The position numbers and the translations under genes were made by a program. The notes beneath the pieces were generated by a model. That model searched no databases and had not been told where the DNA came from. It worked only from the letters and a program-made list of their open reading frames with translations. Below, piece after piece: positions 23,489 to 36,700 of a stretch of 64,000 bases of DNA (positions are counted from its first letter, which is position 1; each line of letters starts with the position of its first letter). Source of the stretch: Henricia sp. BOLD:AAB3569 (taxonomy: Eukaryota; Echinodermata; Asteroidea; Spinulosida; Echinasteridae); contig JBBELK010001255.1 in NCBI GenBank assembly GCA_037783545.1, forward strand, positions 1-64,000, written 5' to 3'.

Positions 23489-25698
23489 CTGGGTTGAGGC
23501 TTCCTGACTGCTCTCACGCAAACCGTGGCTGTCTGTACACACCTCTTTGGGGTACTCCTGAGTTGTGCGCATGCTCAGTCATTCGGACTGTCGTTAACGC
23601 ACCGCAGTTTGGCTCGGCAATTTGGTCAAAGTGTGGTCCAAACGTCGGCAAATTTGGAGGTCGAAAAATGTTCCGACGAACTTCAAATTTTGCATGCCCT
23701 AAACTCTCTATATTGCGCACTTGTCATAAAAAATTGACAGACTTTCGCCGGGAAATGGCAGAGAAATTTCAAAGTTTAGAAAAAACTGGGTTGAGGCTTC
23801 CTGACTGCTCTCACGCAAACCGTGGCTGTCTGTACACACCTCTTTGGGGTACTCCTGAGTTGTGCGCATGCTCAGTCATTCGGACTGTCGTTAACGCACC
23901 GCAGTTTGGCTCGGCAATTTGGTCAAAGTGTGGTCCAAACGTCGGCGAATTTGGAGGTCGACAAATGTTCCGACGAACTTCAAATTTTGCATGCCCTAAA
24001 CTCTCTATATTGCGCACTTGTCATAAAAAATTGACAGACTTTCGCCGGGAAATGGCAGAGAAATTTCAAAGTTTAGAAAAAACTGGGTTGAGGCTTCCTG
24101 ACTGCTCTCACGCAAACGGTGGCTGTCTGTACACACCTCTTTGGGGTACTCCTGAGTTGTGCGCATGCTCAGTCATTCGGACTGTCGTTAACGCACCGCA
24201 GTTTGGCTCGGCAATTTGGTCAAAGTGTGGTCCAAACGTCGGCAAATTTGGAGGTCGAAACATGTTCCGACGAACTTCAAATTTTGCATGCCCTAAACTC
24301 TCTATATTGCGCACTTGTCATAAAAAATTGACAGACTTTCGCCGGGAAATAGCAGAGAAATTTCAAAGTTTAGAAAAAACTGGGTTGAGGCTTCCTGACT
24401 GCTCTCACGCAAACCGTGGCTGTCTGTACACACCTCTTTGGGGTACTCCTGAGTTGTGCGCATGCTCAGTCATTCGGACTGTCGTTAACGCACCGCAGTT
24501 TGGCTCGGCAATTTGGTCAAAGTGTGGTCCAAACGTCGGCAAATTTGGAGGTCGAAACATGTTCCGACGAACTTCAAATTTTGCATGCCCTAAACTCTCT
24601 ATATTGCGCACTTGTCATAAAAAATTGACAGACTTTCGCCGGGAAATGGCAGAGAAATTTCAAAGTTTAGAAAAAACTGGGTTGAGGCTTCCTGACTGCT
24701 CTCACGCAAACCGTGGCTGTCTGTACACACCTCTTTGGGGTACTCCTGAGTTGTGCGCATGCTCAGTCATTCGGACTGTCGTTAACGCACCGCAGTTTGG
24801 CTCGGCAATTTGGTCAAAGTGTGGTCCAAACGTCGGCAAATTTGGAGGTCGAAAAATGTTCCGACGAACTTCAAATTTTGCATGCCCTAAACTCTCTATA
24901 TTGCGCACTTGTCATAAAAAATTGACAGACTTTCGCCGGGAAATGGCAGAGAAATTTCAAAGTTTAGAAAAAACTGGGTTGAGGCTTCCTGACTGCTCTC
25001 ACGCAAACCGTGGCTGTCTGTACACACCTCTTTGGGGTACTCCTGAGTTGTGCGCATGCTCAGTCATTCGGACTGTCGTTAACGCACCGCAGTTTGGCTC
25101 GGCAATTTGGTCAAAGTGTGGTCCAAACGTCGGCAAATTTGGAGGTCGAAAAATGTTCCGACGAACTTCAAATTTTGCATGCCCTAAACTCTCTATATTG
25201 CGCACTTGTCATAAAAAATTGACATACTTTCGCCGGGAAATGGCAGAGAAATTTCAAAGTTTAGAAAAAACTGGGTTGAGGCTTCCTGACTGCTCTCACG
25301 CAAACCGTGGCTGTCTGTACACACCTCTTTGGGGTACTCCTGAGTTGTGCGCATGCTCAGTCATTCGGACTGTCGTTAACGCACCGCAGTTTGGCTCGGC
25401 AATTTGGTCAAAGTGTGGTCCAAACGTCGGCAAATTTGGAGGTCGAAAAATGTTCCGACGAACTTCAAATTTTGCATGCCCTAAACTCTCTATATTGCGC
25501 ACTTGTCATTAAAAAAATTGACGGACTTTCGCCGGGAAATGGCAGAGAAATTTCAAAGTTTAGAAAAAACTGGGTTGAGGCTTCCTGACTGCTCTCACGC
25601 AAACCGTGGCTGTCTGTACACACCTCTTTGGGGTACTCCTGAGTTGTGCGCATGCTCAGTCATTCGGACTGTCGTTAACGCACCGCAGTTTGGCTCGG
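22398..25698 (+). repeat. Satellite block B, about 11 monomers between inserts 1 and 2
   Basis: Near-consensus monomers, with one plus-strand frame open from 23197 through the rest of the block. Local markers are the cgaaacatgttcc variant (near 22770, 24257 and 24554), gtcggcgaatttgg (near 22456 and 23944), cgacaaatgttcc near 23960 and the aaacggtgg variant near 22628 and 24116. The aaacggtgg variant is otherwise seen around 3.1-5.2 kb and at 26.37 kb. Confidence 0.97.
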
Positions 25699-27231
25699 TC
25701 GTTAACGCACCGCAGTTTGGGGCGGTCGGGTTGGCGTACGGGTTCTTTCCTCGCTGGCCTGTGATGACCGCTTTCCAAAGGACTACCCTTGCACATAGGT
25801 AGTTTGGAGGAGTTTTTCGCGGAATCCCGTGATGTCCTGGAACGTTGCTCAATGATGGAGTGACCAGTACGTACGTCACGGGGAACGCCGATGCAATTTT
25901 GGAACACGATTGGATCCGAGTCTGCGGTCTTGATTCTTCCAGACCTGGACTGGTGACGATTGTGGTTTTATGAGGATGTACCTGTGGTGCTTCTCGAAGG
26001 ATATGACCTGATACTCGGACACGATCGACCAAGATTGGTGATGATTGTGATGGAGAATACTCGCCGGATAATGACCTGGATTGGCAACGACAACGAATGA
26101 GGAAATTTGGTGGATAAATGACCTGGACTGGCAACGACAACTGTCGTTAACGCACCGCAGTTTGGCTCGGCAATTTGGTCAAAGTGTGGTCCAAACGTCG
26201 GCGAATTTGGAGGTCGAAAAATGTTCCGACGAACTTCAAATTTTGCATGCCCTAAACTCTCTATATTGCGCACTTGTCATAAAAAATTGACAGACTTTCG
26301 CCGGGAAATGGCAGAGAAATTTCAAAGTTTAGAAAAAACTGGGTTGAGGCTTCCTGACTGCTCTCACGCAAACGGTGGCTGTCTGTACACACCTCTTTGG
26401 GGTACTCCTGAGTTGTGCGCATGCTCAGTCATTCGGACTGTCGTTAACGCACCGCAGTTTGGCTCGGCAATTTGGTCAAAGTGTGGTCCAAACGTCGGCA
26501 AATTTGGAGGTCGAAACATGTTCCGACGAACTTCAAATTTTGCATGCCCTAAACTCTCTATATTGCGCACTTGTCATAACAAAATTGACAGACTTTCGCC
26601 GGGAAATGGCAGAGAAATTTCAAAGTTTAGAAAAAACTGGGTTGAGGCTTCCTGACTGCTCTCACGCAAACCGTGGCTGTCTGTACACACCTCTTTGGGG
26701 TACTCCTGAGTTGTGCGCATGCTCAGTCATTCGGACTGTCGTTAACGCACCGCAGTTTGGCTCGGCAATTTGGTCAAAGTGTGGTCCAAACGTCGGCAAA
26801 TTTGGAGGTCGAAAAATGTTCCGACGAACTTCAAATTTTGCATGCCCTAAACTCTCTATATTGCGCACTTGTCATAAAAAATTGACAGACTTTCGCCGGG
26901 AAATGGCAGAGAAATTTCAAAGTTTAGAAAAAAACTGGGTTGAGGCTTCCTGACTGCTCTCACGCAAACCGTGGCTGTCTGTACACACCTCTTTGGGGTA
27001 CTCCTGAGTTGTGCGCATGCTCAGTCATTCGGACTGTCGTTAACGCACCGCAGTTTGGCTCGGCAATTTGGTCAAAGTGTGGTCCAAACGTCGGCAAATT
27101 TGGAGGTCGAAAAATGTTCCGACGAACTTCAAATTTTGCATGCCCTAAACTCTCTATATTGCGCACTTGTCATAAAAAATTGACAGACTTTCGCCGGGAA
27201 ATGGCAGAGAAATTTCAAAGTTTAGAAAAAA
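24915..27231 (+). repeat. 2317-bp duplicated segment, copy 2 (contains insert 2)
   Basis: Partner of 21172-23488 at an offset of 3743 bp, with no difference seen by eye across satellite and insert. The lack of divergence implies recent duplication or conversion, or an assembly duplication. The copy ends at an A-tract gain at 27232, followed by a gggtttagg variant at 27240. Confidence 0.9.
25699..26140 (+). other. Non-satellite insert, copy 2 (right-truncated)
   Basis: Same as insert 1: identical left junction with the 27-bp satellite repeat, identical body, and identical right junction where minisatellite gacaa meets ctgtcgttaacgc. It lies in the duplicated 2317-bp segment, so it spread together with flanking monomers rather than by a separate insertion. 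No coding capacity is recognised. Confidence 0.9.
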
Positions 27232-30225
27232 ACTGGGTTTAGGCTTCCTGACTGCTCTCACGCAAACCGTGGCTGTCTGTACACACCTCTTTGGGGTACT
27301 CCTGAGTTGTGCGCATGCTCAGTCATTCGGACTGTCGTTAACGCACCGCAGTTTGGCTCGGCAATTTGGTCAAAGTGTGGTCCAAACTTCGGCAAATTTG
27401 GAGGTCGAAAAATGTTCCGACGAACTTCAAATTTTGCATGCCCTAAACTCTCTATATTGCGCACTTGTCATAAAAAATTGACAGACTTTCGCCGGGAAAT
27501 GGCAGAGAAATTTCAAAGTTTAGAAAAAACTGGGTTGAGGCTTCCTGACTGCTCTCACGCAAACCGTGGCTGTCTGTACACACCTCTTTGGGGTACTCCT
27601 GAGTTGTGCGCATGCTCAGTCATTCGGACTGTCGTTAACGCACCGCAGTTTGGCTCGGCAATTTGGTCAAAGTGTGGTCCAAACGTCGGCAAATTTGGAG
27701 GTCGAAAAATGTTCCGACGAACTTCAAATTTTGCATGCCCTAAACTCTCTATATTGCGCACTTGTCATAAAAAATTGACAGACTTTCGCCGGGAAATGGC
27801 AGAGAAATTTCAAAGTTTAGAAAAAACTGGGTTGAGGCTTCCTGACTGCTCTCACGCAAACCGTGGCTGTCTGTACACACCTCTTTGGGGTACTCCTGAG
27901 TTGTGCGCATGCTCAGTCATTCGGACTGTCGTTAACGCACCGCAGTTTGGCTCGGCAATTTGGTCAAAGTGTGGTCCAAACGTCGGCAAATTTGGAGGTC
28001 GAAAAATGTTCCGACGAACTTCAAATTTTGCATGCCCTAAACTCTCTATATTGCGCACTTGTCATAAAAAATTGACAGACTTTCGCCGGGAAATGGCAGA
28101 GAAATTTCAAAGTTTAGAAAAAAACTGGGTTGAGGCTTCCTGACTGCTCTCACGCAAACCGTGGCTGTCTGTACACACCTCTTTGGGGTACTCCTGAGTT
28201 GTGCGCATGCTCAGTCATTCGGACTGTCGTTAACGCACCGCAGTTTGGCTCGGCAATTTGGTCAAAGTGTGGTCCAAACGTCGGCAAATTTGGAGGTCGA
28301 AAAATGTTCCGACGAACTTCAAATTTTGCATGCCCTAAACTCTCTATATTGCGCACTTGTCATAAACAAATTGACAGACTTTCGCCGGAAAATGGCAGAG
28401 AAATTTCAAAGTTTAGAAAAAACTGGGTTGAGGCTTCCTGACTGCTCTCACGCAAACCGTGGCTGTCTGTACACACCTTTTTGGGGTACTCCTGAGTTGT
28501 GCGCATGCTCAGTCATTCGGACTGTCGTTAACGCACCGCAGTTTGGCTCGGCAATTTGGTCAAAGTGTGGTCCAAACTTCGGCAAATTTGGAGGTCGAAA
28601 AATGTTCCGACGAACTTCAAATTTTGCATGCCCTAAACTCTCTATATTGCGCACTTGTCATAAAAAATTGACAGACTTTCGCCGGGAAATGGCAGAGAAA
28701 TTTCAAAGTTTAGAAAAAACTGGGTTGAGGCTTCCTGACTGCTCTCACGCAAACCGTGGCTGTATGTACACACCTCTTTGGGGTACTCCTGAGTTGTGCG
28801 CATGCTCAGTCATTCGGACTGTCGTTAACGCACCGCAGTTTGGCTCGGCAATTTGGTCAAAGTGTGGTCCAAACGTCGGCAAATTTGGAGGTCGAAAAAT
28901 GTTCCGACGAACTTCAAATTTTGCATGCCCTAAACTCTCTATATTGCGCACTTGTAATACAAAATTGACAGACTTTCGCCGGGAAATGGCAGAGAAATTT
29001 CAAAGTTTAGAAAAAAACTGGGTTGAGGCTTCCTGACTGCTCTCACGCAAACCGTGGCTGTCTGTACACACCTCTTTGGGGTACTCCTGAGTTGTGCGCA
29101 TGCTCAGTCATTCGGACTGTCGTTAACGCACCGCAGTTTGGCTCGGCAATTTGGTCAAAGTGTGGTCCAAACGTCGGCAAATTTGGAGGTCGAAAAATGT
29201 TCCGACGAACTTCAAATTTTGCATGCCCTAAACTCTCTATATTGCGCACTTGTCATAAAAAATTGACAGACTTTCGCCAGGAAATGGCAGAGAAATTTCA
29301 AAGTTTAGAAAAAACTGGGTTGAGGCTTCCTGACTGCTCTCACTCAAACCGTGGCTGTCTGTACACACCTCTTTGGGGTACTCCTGAGTTGTGCGCATGC
29401 TCAGTCATTCGGACTGTCGTTAACGCACCGCAGTTTGGCTCGGCAATTTGGTCAAAGTGTGGTCCAAACGTCGGCAAATTTGGAGGTCGAAAAATGTTCC
29501 GACGAACTTCAAATTTTGCATGCCCTAAACTCTCTATATTGCGCACTTGTCATAAAAAAATTGACAGACTTTCGCCGGGAAATGGCAGAGAAATTTCAAA
29601 GTTTAGAAAAAACTGGGTTGAGGCTTCCTGACTGCTCTCACGCAAACCGTGGCTGTCTGTACACACCTCTTTGGGGTACTCCTGAGTTGTGCGCGTGCTC
29701 AGTCATTCGGACTGTCGTTAACGCACCGCAGTTTGGCTCGGCAATTTGGTCAAAGTGTGGTCCAAACGTCGGCAAATTTGGAGGTCGAAAAATGTTCCGA
29801 CGAACTTCAAATTTTGCATGCCCTAAACTCTCTATATTGCGCACTTGTCATAACAAATTGACAGACTTTCGCGGGGAAATGGCAGAGAAATTTCAAAGTT
29901 TAGAAAAAACTGGGTTGAGGCTTCCTGACTGCTCTCACGCAAACCGTGGCTGTCTGTACACACCTCTTTGGGGTACTCCTGAGTTGTGCGCATGCTCAGT
30001 CATTCGGACTGTCGTTAACGCACCGCAGTTTGGCTCGGCAATTTGGTCAAAGTGTGGTCCAAACGTCGGCAAATTTGGAGGTCGAAAAATGTTCCGACGA
30101 ACTTCAAATTTTGCATGCTCTAAACTCTCTATATTGCGCACTTGTCATAAAAAAATTGACAGACTTTCGCCGGGAAATGGCAGAGAAATTTCAAAGTTTA
30201 GAAAAAACTGGGTTGAGGCTTCCTG

Positions 30226-32266
30226 ACTGCTCTCACGCAAACCGTGGCTGTCTGTACACACCTCTTTGGGGTACTCCTGAGTTGTGCGCATGCTCAGTCA
30301 TTCGGACTGTCGTTAACGCACCGCAGTTTGGCTCGGCAATTTGGTCAAAGTGTGGTCCAAACGTCGGCAAATTTGGAGGTCGAAAAATGTTCCGACGAAC
30401 TTCAAATTTTGCATGCCCTAAACTCTCTATATTGCGCACTTGTCATAAAAAATTGACAGACTTTCGCCGGGAAATGGCAGAGAAATTTCAAAGTTTAGAA
30501 AAAACTGGGTTGAGGCTTCCTGACTGCTCTCACGCAAACCGTGGCTGTCTGTACACACCTCTTTGGGGTACTCCTGAGTTGTGCGCATGCTCAGTCATTC
30601 GGACTGTCGTTAACGCACCGCAGTTTGCCTCGGCAATTTGGTAAAAGTGTGGTCCAAACGTCGGCAAATTTGGAGGTCGAAAAATGTTCCGACGAACTTC
30701 AAATTTTGCATGCCCTAAACACTCTACATTGCGCACTTGTCATAAAAAATTGACAGACTTTCGCCGGGAAATGGCAGAGAAATTTCAAAGTTTAGAAAAA
30801 ACTGGGTTGAGGCTTCCTGACTGCTCTCACGCAAACCGTGGCTGTCTGTACACACCTCTTTGGGGTACTCCTGAGTTGTGCGCATGCTCAGTCATTCGGA
30901 CTGTCGTTAACGCACCGCAGTTTGGCTCGGCAATTTGGTCAAAGTGTGGTCCAAACGTCGGCAAATTTGGAGGTCGAAAAATGTTCCGACGAACTTCAAA
31001 TTTTGCATGCCCTAAACTCTCTATATTGCGCACTTGTCATAAAAAAATTGACAGACTTTCGCCGGGAAATGGCAGAGAAATTTCAAAGTTTAGAAAAAAC
31101 TGGGTTGAGGCTTCCTGACTGCTCTCACGCAAACCGTGGCTGTCTGTACACACCTCTTTGGGGTACTCCTGAGTTGTGCGCATGCTCAGTCATTCGGACT
31201 GTCGTTAACGCACCGCAGTTTGGCTCGGCAATTTGGTCAAAGTGTGGTCCAAACGTCGGCAAATTTGGAGGTCGAAAAATGTTCCGACGAACTTCAAATT
31301 TTGCATGCCCTAAACTCTCTATATTGCGCACTTGTCATAAAAAATTGACAGACTTTCGCCGGGAAATGGCAGAGAAATTTCAAAGTTTAGAAAAAAACTG
31401 GGTTGAGGCTTCCTTACTGCTCTCACGCAAACCGTGGCTGTCTGTACACACCTCTTTGGGGTACTCCTGAGTTGTGCGCATGCTCAGTCATTCGGACTGT
31501 CGTTAACGCACCGCAGTTTGGCTCGGCAATTTGGTCAAAGTGTGGTCCAAACGTCGGCAAATTTGGAGGTCGAAAAATGTTCCGACGAACTTCAAATTTT
31601 GCATGCCCTAAACTCTCTATATTGCGCACTTGTCATAAAAAATTGACAGACTTTCGCCGGGAAATGGCAGAGAAATTTCAAAGTTTAGAAAAAACTGGGT
31701 TGAGGCTTCCTGACTGCTCTCACGCAAACCGTGGCTGTCTGTACACACCTCTTTGGGGTACTCCTGAGTTGTGCGCATGCTCAGTCATTCGGACTGTCGT
31801 TAACGCACCGCAGTTTGCCTCGGCAATTTGGTAAAAGTGTGGTCCAAACGTCGGCAAATTTGGAGGTCGAAAAATGTTCCGACGAACTTCAAATTTTGCA
31901 TGCCCTAAACACTCTACATTGCGCACTTGTCATAAAAAATTGACAGACTTTCGCCGGGAAATGGCAGAGAAATTTCAAAGTTTAGAAAAAACTGGGTTGA
32001 GGCTTCCTGACTGCTCTCACGCAAACCGTGGCTGTCTGTACACACCTCTTTGGGGTACTCCTGAGTTGTGCGCATGCTCAGTCATTCGGACTGTCGTTAA
32101 CGCACCGCAGTTTGGCTCGGCAATTTGGTCAAAGTGTGGTCCAAACGTCGGCAAATTTGGAGGTCGAAAAATGTTCCGACGAACTTCAAATTTTGCATGC
32201 CCTAAACTCTCTATATTGCGCACTTGTCATAAAAAAATTGACAGACTTTCGCCGGGAAATGGCAGA
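30226..32266 (+). repeat. Four-monomer higher-order duplication, 1190-bp step
   Basis: Bases 30226-31076 and 31416-32266 match over 851 bp at an offset of 1190 bp. Both contain the unusual monomer with gtttgcctcggc, tttggtaaaagtg and aaacactctacattg, followed by a cataaaaaaattg monomer. Limits are a G/T difference at 30225/31415 and a G/T difference at 31077/32267. Confidence 0.85.
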
Positions 32267-33479
32267 TAAATTTCAAAGTTTAGAAAAAACTGTGTTGAGG
32301 CTTCCTGACTGCTCTCACGCAAACCGTGGCTGTCTGTACACACCTCTTTGGGGTACTCCTGAGTTGTGCGCATGCTCAGTCATTCGGACTGTCGTTAACG
32401 CACCACAGTTTGGCTCGGCAATTTGGTCAAAGTTTGGTCCAAACGTCGGCAAATTTGGAGGTCGAAAAATGTTCCGACGAACTTCAAATTTTGCATGCCC
32501 TAAACTCTCTATATTGCGCACTTGTCATAAAAAATTGACAGACTTTCGCCGGGAAATGGCAGAGAAATTTCAAAGTTTAGAAAAAACTGGGTTGAGGCTT
32601 CCTGACTGCTCTCACGCAAACCGTGGCTGTCTGTACACACCTCTTTGGGGTACTCCTGAGTTGTGCGCATGCTCAGTCATTCGGACTGTCGTTAACGCAC
32701 CGCAGTTTGGCTCGGCAATTTGGTCAAAGTGTGGTCCAAACGTCGGCAAATTTGGAGGTCGAAAAATGTTCCGACGAACTTCAAATTTTGCATGCTCTAA
32801 ACTCTCTATATTGCGCACTTGTTATAAAAAAATTGACAGACTTTCGCCGGGAAATGGCAGAGAAATTTCAAAGTTTAGAAAAAACTGGGTTGAGGCTTCC
32901 TGACTGCTCTCACGCAAACCGTGGCTGTCTGTACACACCTCTTTGGGGTACTCCTGAGTTGTGCGCATGCTCAGTCATTCGGACTGTCGTTAACGCACCG
33001 CAGTTTGGCTCGGCAATTTGGTCAAAGTGTGGTCCAAACGTCGGCAAATTTGGAGGTCGAAAAATGTTCCGACGAACTTCAAATTTTGCATGCCCTAAAC
33101 TCTCTATATTGCGCACTTGTCATAAAAAATTGACAGACTTTCGCCAGGAAATGGCAGAGAAATTTCAAAGTTTAGAAAAAAACTGGGTTGAGGCTTCCTT
33201 ACTGCTCTCACGCAAACCGTGGCTGTCTGTACACACCTCTTTGGGGTACTCCTGAGTTGTGCGCATGCTCAGTCATTCGGACTGTCGTTAACGCACCGCA
33301 GTTTGGCTCGGCAATTTGGTCAAAGTGTGGTCCAAACGTCGGCAAATTTGGAGGTCGAAAAATGTTCCGACGAACTTCAAATTTTGCATGCCCTAAACTC
33401 TCTATATTGCGCACTTGTCATAAAAAATTGACAGACTTTCGCCGGGAAATGGCAGAGAAATTTCAAAGTTTAGAAAAAA

Positions 33480-33720
33480 ACTGGGTTGAGGCTTCCTTAC
33501 TGCTCTCACGCAAACCGTGGCTGTCTGTACACACCTCTTTGGGGTACTCCTGAGTTGTGCGCATGCTCAGTCATTCGGACTGTCGTTAACGCACCGCAGT
33601 TTGGCTCGGCAATTTGGTCAAAGTGTGGTCCAAACGTCGGCAAATTTGGAGGTCGAAAAATGTTTCGACGAACTTCAAATTTTGCATGCCCTATTGCGCA
33701 CTTGTCATAAAAAATTGACA
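33480..33720 (+). repeat. Satellite monomer with 11-bp deletion
   Basis: At about 33691 the monomer reads gccctattgcgcac where the reference has gccctaaactctctatattgcgcac. Eleven bases are missing, with short cta/ta repeats at the deletion ends. This is a rare true internal deletion outside the indel-rich first 17 kb. Confidence 0.85.
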
Positions 33721-36700
33721 GACTTTCGCCGGGAAATGGCAGAGAAATTTCAAAGTTTAGAAAAAACTGGGTTGAGGCTTCCTGACTGCTCTCACGCAAA
33801 CCGTGGCTGTCTGTACACACCTCTTTGGGGTACTCCTGAGTTGTGCGCATGCTCAGTCATTCGGACTGTCGTTAACGCACCGCAGTTTGCCTCGGCAATT
33901 TGGTCAAAGTGTGGTCCAAACGTCGGCAAATTTGGAGGTCGAAAAATGTTCCGAAGAACTTCAAATTTTGCATGCCCTAAACACTCTACATTGCGCACTT
34001 GTCATACAAAATTGACAGACTTTCGCCGGGAAATGGCAGAGAAATTTCAAAGTTTAGAAAAAACTGGGTTGAGGCTTCCTGACTGCTCTCACGCAAACCG
34101 TGGCTGTCTGTACACACCTCTTTGGGGTACTCCTGAGTTGTGCGCATGCTCAGTCATTCGGACTGTCGTTAACGCACCGCAGTTTGGCTCGGCAATTTGG
34201 TCAAAGTGTGGTCCAAACGTCGGCAAATTTGGAGGTCGAAAAATGTTCCGACGAACTTCAAATTTTGCATGCCCTAAACTCTCTATATTGCGCACTTGTC
34301 ATAAAAAATTGACAGACTTTCGCCGGGAAATGGCAGAGAAATTTCAAAGTTTAGAAAAAAACTGGGTTGAGGCTTCCTTACTGCTCTCACGCAAACCGTG
34401 GCTGTCTGTACACACCTCTTTGGGGTACTCCTGAGTTGTGCGCATGCTCAGTCATTCGGACTGTCGTTAACGCACCGCAGTTTGGCTCGGCAATTTGGTC
34501 AAAGTGTGGTCCAAACGTCGGCAAATTTGGAGGTCGAAAAATGTTCCGACGAACTTCAAATTTTGCATGCCCTAAACTCTCTATATTGCGCACTTGTCAT
34601 AAAAAATTGACAGACTTTCGCCGGGAAATGGCAGAGAAATTTCAAAGTTTAGAAAAAACTGGGTTGAGGCTTCCTGACTGCTCTCACGCAAACCGTGGCT
34701 GTCTGTACACACCTCTTTGGGGTACTCCTGAGTTGTGCGCATGCTCAGTCATTCGGACTGTCGTTAACGCACCGCAGTTTGCCTCGGCAATTTGGTCAAA
34801 GTGTGGTCCAAACGTCGGCAAATTTGGAGGTCGAAAAATGTTCCGACGAACTTCAAATTTTGCATGCCCTAAACACTCTACATTGCGCACTTGTCATAAA
34901 AAATTGACAGACTTTCGCCGGGAAATGGCAGAGAAATTTCAAAGTTTAGAAAAAACTGGGTTGAGGCTTCCTGACTGCTCTCACGCAAACCGTGGCTGTC
35001 TGTACACACCTCTTTGGGGTACTCCTGAGTTGTGCGCATGCTCAGTCATTCGGACTGTCGTTAACGCACCGCAGTTTGGCTCGGCAATTTGGTCAAAGTG
35101 TGGTCCAAACGTCGGCAAATTTGAAGGTCGAAAAATGTTCCGACGAACTTCAAATTTTGCATGCCCTAAACTCTCTATATTGCGCACTTGTCATAAAAAA
35201 ATTGACAGACTTTCGCCGGGAAATGGCAGAGAAATTTCAAAGTTTAGAAAAAACTGGGTTGAGGCTTCCTGACTGCTCTCACGCAAACCGTGGCTGTCTG
35301 TACACACCTCTTTGGGGTACTCCTGAGTTGTGCGCATGCTCAGTCATTCGGACTGTCGTTAACGCACCGCAGTTTGGCTCGGCAATTTGGTCAAAGTGTG
35401 GTCCAAACGTCGGCAAATTTGGAGGTCGAAAAATGTTCCGACGAACTTCAAATTTTGCATGCCCTAAACTCTCTATATTGCGCACTTGTCATAACAAATT
35501 GACAGACTTTCGCCGGGAAATGGCAGAGAAATTTCAAAGTTTAGAAAAAACTGGGTTGAGGCTTCCTGACTGCTCTCACGCAAACCGTGGCTGTCTGTAC
35601 ACACCTCTTTGGGGTACTCCTGAGTTGTGCGCATGCTCAGTCATTCGGACTGTCGTTAACGCACCGCAGTTTGGCTCGGCAATTTGGTCAAAGTGTGGTC
35701 CAAACGTCGGCAAATTTGGAGGTCGAAAAATGTTCCGACGAACTTCAAATTTTGCATGCCCTAAACTCTCTATATTGCGCACTTGTCATAAAAAAATTGA
35801 CAGACTTTCGCCGGGAAATGGCAGAGAAATTTCAAAGTTTAGAAAAAACTGGGTTGAGGCTTCCTGACTGCTCTCACGCAAACCGTGGCTGTCTGTACAC
35901 ACCTCTTTGGGGTACTCCTGAGTTGTGCGCATGCTCAGTCATTCGGACTGTCGTTAACGCACCGCAGTTTGGCTCGGCAATTTGGTCAAAGTGTGGTCCA
36001 AACGTCGGCAAATTTGGAGGTCGAAAAATGTTCCGACGAACTTCAAATTTTGCATGCCCTAAACTCTCTATATTGCGCACTTGTCATAAAAAATTGACAG
36101 ACTTTCGCCGGGAAATGGCAGAGAAATTTCAAAGTTTAGAAAAAACTGGGTTGAGGCTTCCTGACTGCTCTCACGCAAACCGTGGCTGTCTGTACACACC
36201 TCTTTGGGGTACTCCTGAGTTGTGCGCATGCTCAGTCATTCGGACTGTCGTTAACGCACCGCAGTTTGGCTCGGCAATTTGGTCAAAGTGTGGTCCAAAC
36301 GTCGGCAAATTTGGAGGTCGAAAAATGTTCCGACGAACTTCAAATTTTGCATGCCCTAAACTCTCTATATTGCGCACTTGTCATAAAAAATTGACAGACT
36401 TTCGCCGGGAAATGGCAGAGAAATTTCAAAGTTTAGAAAAAACTGGGTTGAGGCTTCCTGACTGCTCTCACGCAAACCGTGGCTGTCTGTACACACCTCT
36501 TTGGGGTACTCCTGAGTTGTGCGCATGCTCAGTCATTCGGACTGTCGTTAACGCACCGCAGTTTGGCTCGGCAATTTGGTCAAAGTGTGGTCCAAACGTC
36601 GGAAAATTTGGAGGTCGAAAAATGTTCCGACGAACTTCAAATTTTGCATGCCCTAAACTCTCTATATTGCGCACTTGTCATAACAAATTGACAGACTTTC

